Assembly: GCA_946410125.1 (NCBI GenBank)
Contig: CAMJZF010000006.1
Coordinates: forward strand, 1-43,288
Direction: 5' to 3'
Length of the DNA: 43,288 nt
Source: an uncultured Prevotellaceae bacterium
Lineage (GTDB): Bacteria > Bacteroidota > Bacteroidia > Bacteroidales > Muribaculaceae
Below are positions 38,793 to 43,288 of the stretch, piece by piece. Below the pieces are notes generated by a model that saw nothing but the letters and a program-made list of their open reading frames with translations, did not search any database and was not told where the DNA came from. The first letter of the stretch is position 1; the number at the start of each line of letters is the position of its first letter. The translations under genes and the position numbers were made by a program.

Positions 38793-39754
38793 GAATACTG
38801 GAAGCGGCCGACCACATTGACGATGCTGGGGTGAGACTCACGGCAACGATAGGCATGTTTGACGGCATGCATCTGGGACACATTACTCTCATCAATGCCC
38901 TTAAGCAGGAGGCACAGCAGCGTGGGCAGGCTACCGCTGTCATCACTTTTAAGCAGCATCCGCAGCAGGTGGTGAACCCTAATGGCAGTCCGCGTGCCTT
39001 GATGACTCTTGAGAAGAAAATCGAGGCTATCAGGGCTTGTGGGCCCGATTATCTTATCTTGCTCGATTTTAACGACAGCTTGTCTCGATTCTCGGCAACA
39101 CAATTTATGGCGATGATGCACGACCGCTTTCATGTGAGCACGCTTGTCATGGGTTATAACCACCGCTTTGGTCATGAGCGAGGCACCTCTTTTGCCCAAT
39201 ATGTTGAGAAGGGCAGGGCTCTTGGGGTTGAGGTGGTTAAGGCTCCTGAATATCTTGGTGAGCATGCACCGGTGAGCTCGTCGATAGTGCGTCAGCTCAT
39301 TGCCGGCGGCAGGGTAGAGGATGCCATGAAGTGCATGGGGCATCCGTTTGAGCTGGCTGGCAAGGTGGTTCATGGCTTCCACAACGGGCGTGGAATAGGA
39401 TTCCCTACTGCCAATGTCGGGAAAATCGACCCGTCGGTGATTCTTCCCCACAAGGGAGCCTATGCTGTAATGGTCCATGTAGATGAAGCCTGGTACAAGG
39501 GCATGGTGAACATTGGTAACCGACCAACTCTCGACAACGGTGACAATATCACTATAGAAGTTAATATCTTTGACTTCGACAATGACATCTATGGCAAGCC
39601 CATCACCTTGCATTTCGTGCGCTTCCTAAGGCTGGAGTTCAAGCTGGGAAGCATTGAGCAGCTGCGGGCTCAGCTCACCTATGACAAGCAGCTCTCCAAT
39701 ACTATTCTTGACAGTTTCATTAAAAATCAACCGTTATATTATGGAAATCATTAA
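38789..39754 (+). CDS. ribF: Bifunctional riboflavin kinase/FAD synthetase
   Basis: RibF converts riboflavin to FMN and then to FAD. The 321-residue protein has the N-terminal nucleotidyltransferase motif GMFDGMHLGH (residues 22-31), then MGYNHRFGHERGT and the SSIVRQLIAGG segment. The C-terminal flavokinase domain carries GRGIGFPTANV and GAYAVMV, then NIGNRPTLDNGDN. The length is typical. It overlaps the HAD gene by 4 nt at its start and the upp gene by 14 nt at its end, so all three are translationally linked. Confidence 0.96.
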   Translation: MRILEAADHIDDAGVRLTATIGMFDGMHLGHITLINALKQEAQQRGQATAVITFKQHPQQVVNPNGSPRALMTLEKKIEAIRACGPDYLILLDFNDSLSRFSATQFMAMMHDRFHVSTLVMGYNHRFGHERGTSFAQYVEKGRALGVEVVKAPEYLGEHAPVSSSIVRQLIAGGRVEDAMKCMGHPFELAGKVVHGFHNGRGIGFPTANVGKIDPSVILPHKGAYAVMVHVDEAWYKGMVNIGNRPTLDNGDNITIEVNIFDFDNDIYGKPITLHFVRFLRLEFKLGSIEQLRAQLTYDKQLSNTILDSFIKNQPLYYGNH

Positions 39755-40400
39755 TCTTTGTGAGAACAATTCTCTTGTAAGTCAGTACATGAGCGAGTTG
39801 CGCGACAAGGAAATCCAGAAGGATAGACTTCGTTTTCGCGCCAACGTGCATCGTTTGGGTCAAATTATGGCCTATGAGATTTCTAAAACTCTCGACTATA
39901 AGACCATCGACACCGAGACTCCGCTTGCTGTGGCAAAAACCAATGTGATAGCCGACCAAGTGGTGCTGGCAACCATTTTGCGGGCAGGATTGCCTCTTCA
40001 TGAAGGCTTTCTCACATTCTTCGACAAGGCCGAGAATGCGTTTGTAAGCGCTTACCGAAAATATGACGCTCACGACCCTAACAAGTTTGACGTGAAAACC
40101 GAGTACCTTGCTTGTCCGTCTATCGCCGGTAAGGTGCTGTGCATCGTCGATCCCATGCTGGCAACGGGTCTCTCGATGGCGCTGGCCTATAAGGCTCTGA
40201 TTGCCCGTGGCTGCCCTAAACACGTTCACGTGGCATCAATCGTGGCTACCGACCAGGCGATTGAGTATGTGAAACAAACCATTCCTAACGCCAACCTTAC
40301 GGTGTGGGCATGCGACATCGACCATGAGCTCAACGAGCACAGCTACATAGTGCCGGGTCTGGGCGATGCGGGTGACCTGCTCTATGGCGAGAAACTTTAA
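39741..40400 (+). CDS. upp: Uracil phosphoribosyltransferase
   Basis: UPRT makes UMP from uracil and PRPP in pyrimidine salvage. The 219-residue product has ILRAGLPLHEGF, the PRPP-binding loop CIVDPMLATGLSMA (about 134-147) and the C-terminal uracil-binding stretch PGLGDAGDLLYG. The ATG at 39741 begins the conserved region MEIINLCENNSLVSQYMSEL. Earlier in-frame starts lie deep inside ribF and are unlikely. It overlaps the ribF end by 14 nt and precedes tsaE by 21 bp. Confidence 0.95.
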   Translation: MEIINLCENNSLVSQYMSELRDKEIQKDRLRFRANVHRLGQIMAYEISKTLDYKTIDTETPLAVAKTNVIADQVVLATILRAGLPLHEGFLTFFDKAENAFVSAYRKYDAHDPNKFDVKTEYLACPSIAGKVLCIVDPMLATGLSMALAYKALIARGCPKHVHVASIVATDQAIEYVKQTIPNANLTVWACDIDHELNEHSYIVPGLGDAGDLLYGEKL

Positions 40401-40421
40401 TAATCTAACTATTAGAAGACA

Positions 40422-40859
40422 ATGAAGAATATAGAATTTACCATTGCATCGCTAGAGCAGATAGACGATGCTGCCCACAAGTTTATGGCCGAGATGGGCA
40501 ACTACACCGTTTTTGCCTTCTATGGCGAAATGGGTGCAGGAAAGACCACTTTCATCAATGCCCTGTGCCGGCAGCTCGGCGTGGAAACCGACATAACAAG
40601 CTCGCCGTCATTTGCCATCATCAATGAGTATCGCAGCGATACTACAGCCGAGCTCATTTATCACTTCGACTGCTACCGCTTAGAGAATGAGGCTGAGGCT
40701 CAAGATATTGGTGCCGAGGACTATTTTGACTGTGGCGCGTTGTGCCTCATTGAGTGGCCCGAGCGCATTGAGGGCATCTTGCCCGACGACACCGTGCGTG
40801 TCGACATCACGGTAAACCCCGATGATGACTCTCGCACTGTAAAATTGACGTTCCCCTAA
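40422..40859 (+). CDS. tsaE: tRNA threonylcarbamoyladenosine biosynthesis ATPase TsaE
   Basis: TsaE is the P-loop ATPase that works with TsaB and TsaD to make t6A at position 37 of ANN-decoding tRNAs. The 145-residue protein has Walker [10 protein letters not shown] (residues 35-43), the conserved [34 protein letters not shown]-type region and [10 protein letters not shown]. The length is typical. It lies 18 bp before birA and 21 bp after upp in the same run. Confidence 0.96.
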   Translation: MKNIEFTIASLEQIDDAAHKFMAEMGNYTVFAFYGEMGAGKTTFINALCRQLGVETDITSSPSFAIINEYRSDTTAELIYHFDCYRLENEAEAQDIGAEDYFDCGALCLIEWPERIEGILPDDTVRVDITVNPDDDSRTVKLTFP

Positions 40860-40877
40860 ATTTATTATTTCAATCGA

Positions 40878-41633
40878 ATGCCAAATATCATAATATTACA
40901 GGAAACGGCATCGACCAACGATTATGTAAAGCGCAATGCCGGCACCTTGCCATCGGGCACGGTGATAATAGCTATTAGCCAGACGGCTGGACGGGGCCAG
41001 AAAGGAAACTCTTGGGAAGCTGAGCCAGGAAAGAACGTAACCCTGTCGTTGCTTCTCAAGAGGCCTCAAGTGGATGTGAAAAAGCAGTTTGCCATTAGTG
41101 AAGCAGTTTCTCTGGCTATCGTTGATGAGCTGGAAAACTATGCTACTGGGTTCAAAATCAAGTGGCCTAACGACATCTACTATGGCGACCGCAAGATTGG
41201 TGGCATTCTCATCGAGCACTCGCTTGATGCCCAGGGCATCGAGTACACCATTGCTGGAGTGGGAGTGAACATCAACCAGCAGGAGTTTGTCAGCAATGCG
41301 CCTAACCCGGTGTCGCTTTTTCAAATTACCGGCAAGACCTATGACATGGAGGTGATTAACAGCAGGTTTAGCGAAATTCTTGAGCGATATTGCAACTTTG
41401 ACGGAACCGGTGAGCAACTTGTTAATCTTCACAACAGGTATCTGGCAAGGCTCTATCGCTACGACGGTAAGTCACACTCTTTTGTCTCTCCCGACTGCAC
41501 TCATTTTCAGGCTACTATCAAGGCCGTTGCACCCGACGGCACCCTTACTCTGTGCCACTCAAGCGACAACTCATGCCACAACTATCATTTTAAGGAAGTG
41601 GGTTTCGTCATCAACCAAGAGCACTTTTTGTAA
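40878..41633 (+). CDS. birA: Biotin--[acetyl-CoA-carboxylase] ligase, without DNA-binding domain
   Basis: BirA activates biotin with ATP and attaches it to the carboxyl carrier lysine. The 251-residue protein begins directly with the catalytic domain. GRGQKGNSW (38-46) is the biotinyl-AMP loop, KWPNDIYYGDRKIGGIL (95-111) the substrate-binding core, and a C-terminal SH3-like domain follows. There is no N-terminal helix-turn-helix, so this is the monofunctional class II type that cannot repress biotin genes. It closes the HAD-ribF-upp-tsaE-birA run. Confidence 0.95.
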   Translation: MPNIIILQETASTNDYVKRNAGTLPSGTVIIAISQTAGRGQKGNSWEAEPGKNVTLSLLLKRPQVDVKKQFAISEAVSLAIVDELENYATGFKIKWPNDIYYGDRKIGGILIEHSLDAQGIEYTIAGVGVNINQQEFVSNAPNPVSLFQITGKTYDMEVINSRFSEILERYCNFDGTGEQLVNLHNRYLARLYRYDGKSHSFVSPDCTHFQATIKAVAPDGTLTLCHSSDNSCHNYHFKEVGFVINQEHFL

Positions 41634-41779
41634 CGAAGAATTTTCCCTACCCCCAGCGTTTTTCAAACATCTTTTCCCCGTTTGATCTCAATCATTACTG
41701 CTATACATAACTTTTACCAGACTCTTTGAAAAAAGAATAAAGCACCGCTCAGCAAAAAGCTAAGCTACGCTTAAAAAAT

Positions 41780-41812
41780 ATGCACTGCGATGGTTCACCC
41801 ATCGCAATGCAT
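41780..41812. terminator. Hairpin between convergent birA and LRR genes
   Basis: A 14-bp stem (41780-41793 with 41799-41812, one mismatch) with a 5-nt loop is preceded by six A on the plus strand. On the minus strand those become a T run, so it terminates leftward transcription of the LRR gene best. Confidence 0.75.
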
Positions 41813-41835
41813 GATAACGTGACTATTTTAAATTA

Positions 41836-42834
41836 TTAGTTACCAAGGAGAATATCGTAAATGGCAGTGACGTCGGCGCTGGTCACCACGCCGTCGCCGT
41901 TGACGTCGGCTGTGTTATCAAACTGGTTGCCGGTACCGAGCAACACATCGTAGATAGCTGTGACATCGGCACTGGTAACAAAGCCGTCATCATTCACGTC
42001 GCCTGGAATAAACGGAACTTCTACAATATTAACAAAATCATTCCACTGCGGTGTTGCTTGATAGATTTCCAATGTACCTTGAGGAACATTTAATGTGCAA
42101 TTGCTTTTGTCAACCTCAGCAAATACCCGACCACCCATTAAAACATTATCAGGATTTAGAATTTTACTTTTGATTGAGGTCAAGCCAGTGCATCCCCTAA
42201 AGGCATTGTCGCCAATTGTGGTCACCGAGTTGGGGATGGCCACCGAGGTCAAGCCACTGCAGCTATAGAAGGCACCGCCGCCAATCGTGGTCACCGAGTT
42301 TGGGATAATTGTGTTCTTGCATCCAGCAATGAGTGTATTGCTCTCAGTCTCTATTATTGCATTGCAGTTGTAGCGGGAATCATATTTTGGATTTCCTTCT
42401 TCTACTGCGATTGAGGTCAAGCCAGTGCAGTTAGAGAAGACCCTTTCGCCAATCTTGGTCACCGAGTTGGGGATAGTCACCGAGGTCAAGCCGGTGCAGC
42501 TAGAGAATGCGCTTTCGCCAATCGTCTTCACCGAGTTGCCAATGGTCACCGAGGTCAAGCCACGGCAATAAGAGAAGGCTTCGTCGAGAATCTTGGTCAC
42601 GGAGTTGGGGATGGTCACCGAGGTCAAGCCACTGCAGCTCCAGAAGGCACGGTTGCTAATCATGGTCACCGAGTTGCCAATGGTCACCGAGGTCAAGCCA
42701 GTGCAGCTCCGGAAGGCATCGTGGCCAATCGTGGTCACCGAGTTAGGGATAGTCACCGAGGTCAAGCCACGGCAATTAGAGAAGGCACTGCCGCCAATCT
42801 TGGTCACCGAGTTGCCAATGGTCACCGAGGTCAA
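41836..42834 (-). CDS. BspA-like leucine-rich-repeat protein with dockerin-like tail, probably 5'-truncated
   Basis: The frame holds BspA/TpLRR-type 23-residue repeats (LTSVTIPNSVTTIGDNAFRG and similar), about eight units. They alternate IGNSV and IPNSV versions, so the true period is 46 residues. A short linker follows, then two dockerin-like repeats starting at residues 279 and 310 (DVNxDGxVTSADVTAIYDxLLG). No ATG, signal peptide or ribosome site is found. The usable start is a TTG at 42834, and the frame is open only 12 codons further up, encoding the tail of another repeat (CKYKGCTGL) before a TGA at 42871-42873. A surface protein is expected, so the 5' end looks lost or scrambled, and this may be a pseudogene. 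Confidence 0.75.
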   Translation of the reverse strand: MTSVTIGNSVTKIGGSAFSNCRGLTSVTIPNSVTTIGHDAFRSCTGLTSVTIGNSVTMISNRAFWSCSGLTSVTIPNSVTKILDEAFSYCRGLTSVTIGNSVKTIGESAFSSCTGLTSVTIPNSVTKIGERVFSNCTGLTSIAVEEGNPKYDSRYNCNAIIETESNTLIAGCKNTIIPNSVTTIGGGAFYSCSGLTSVAIPNSVTTIGDNAFRGCTGLTSIKSKILNPDNVLMGGRVFAEVDKSNCTLNVPQGTLEIYQATPQWNDFVNIVEVPFIPGDVNDDGFVTSADVTAIYDVLLGTGNQFDNTADVNGDGVVTSADVTAIYDILLGN

Positions 42835-42845
42835 GCCGGTGCAAC
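42180..42845. repeat. 69-bp LRR-coding tandem repeats with 138-bp higher-order period
   Basis: Units around GTCACCGAGTTG and GTCACCGAGGTCAAGCC recur every 69 bp with high identity. Alternate units are most alike, giving a 138-bp period. The array ends abruptly at the truncated 5' side of the gene. Confidence 0.8.
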
Positions 42846-43288
42846 CTTTGTATTTGCAAACCGCTTTATTTCAACTATTTACGTGTTAAACGGTAGAAAA
42901 GTGATGACGTGCATTCTAAAGAAGCTAAAAAAGAAGAAGATTTAACGTTTTTAACTTTTGCAAACCTCAAAATCGGCGTATCTGTGCATTTTTTGAAGGT
43001 GGTTCTTACAAAAATACAAGACATATGCAATGAAAGACTCAAAAAACAGTCAGTCATTGGTACAAAAATAAAAACAACTTGCAAATAATTGCGCTGAACA
43101 TATCAATTCAACCTGTTTTTCTCGTATATAATGCCACCTAAATATAAAATAACGAGCTATTTTCGGCAAAAAACGGTTAAAGTATTCAAAAAGTATCAGC
43201 AAAATTATTATTCTATGACGATTTTTTCGTAACTTTGCGTTCAATTATGCGGCAGTAATAATATACATATTAATACGAGTTAAGAATC
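42846..43288. other. AT-rich region without a convincing gene
   Basis: This 443-bp stretch holds only short AT-rich frames on both strands with no recognisable product. A -7 box at its right end points to a plus-strand gene beyond the window. The expected N-terminal part of the LRR gene is not present here. Confidence 0.6.
43230..43237 (+). promoter_or_regulatory. Putative -7 box for a gene beyond the window
   Basis: TAACTTTG followed by CG matches the Bacteroidota -7 consensus on the plus strand. No clear TTTG was found at -33. Confidence 0.5.

Noticed and set aside
39654-39740. 29-codon upstream extension of upp inside ribF
   Set aside because: The extension is out-of-frame ribF sequence with low-complexity Ser; the conserved UPRT start is the ATG at 39741.
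42180-42845. CRISPR-like regular repeats
   Set aside because: The repeats are contiguous 69-bp coding units with no unique spacers, and they translate to BspA-type LRRs.
42875-43244. Small frames on both strands of the AT-rich right end
   Set aside because: Short, AT-driven composition, no ribosome site or promoter in register, no recognisable product.

Overview
The window is a stretch of a Bacteroidota chromosome, order Bacteroidales. A Muribaculaceae- or Prevotella-like gut bacterium fits best, but the family is an inference. The signs are promoter -7 boxes of the form TAnnTTTG, almost no Shine-Dalgarno sequences, TonB-dependent receptors and DUF families typical of the order, and secreted proteins with dockerin-like or T9SS-like C-terminal tails. 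No tRNA, rRNA, CRISPR array, prophage or complete insertion sequence was seen.

Layout. 1-8.3 kb: rpoB and rpoC, closed by a terminator and a short palindromic repeat. 8.4-14.2 kb: a corrinoid (vitamin B12) uptake locus, made of a promoter, a cobalamin riboswitch, a BtuB-type TonB receptor, a BtuG-like beta-propeller lipoprotein, a secreted protein with a dockerin-like tail and a DUF4465 protein with a T9SS-like tail. 14.3-15.9 kb (minus): bcp and recA. 16.0-19.6 kb (minus): an exo-muramidase of the NamZ/DUF1343 family, a sodium:solute symporter and a WYL regulator, likely one peptidoglycan-sugar uptake unit. 19.7-19.95 kb: a terminator and a 183-bp palindromic, MITE-like element that ends at a stop codon. 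19.9-25.4 kb (minus): a large exported TPR protein, an outer-membrane barrel and a small exported coiled-coil protein. 25.7-27.0 kb: a zinc-ribbon, proline-rich, single-TM protein. 27.1-28.3 kb (minus): xerC-hpf. 28.5-34.8 kb (minus): the (p)ppGpp synthetase/hydrolase, a 7TM-HD (PgpH-type) phosphodiesterase and three envelope proteins of unknown function. 34.9-41.6 kb (plus): lgt, an exported C1B cysteine peptidase, an SDR protein, then the tight run HAD-ribF-upp-tsaE-birA. 41.8-42.8 kb (minus): a BspA-like leucine-rich-repeat protein that appears 5'-truncated, followed by AT-rich sequence.

The points most worth a second look are: a perfect Shine-Dalgarno sequence before hpf in a phylum that hardly uses them; a B12 locus whose exported proteins carry three different localisation signals; the same dockerin-like tail on a B12-locus protein and on an unrelated LRR protein; the dispersed palindromic element; and the second-messenger operon joining (p)ppGpp metabolism to a PgpH-type enzyme.
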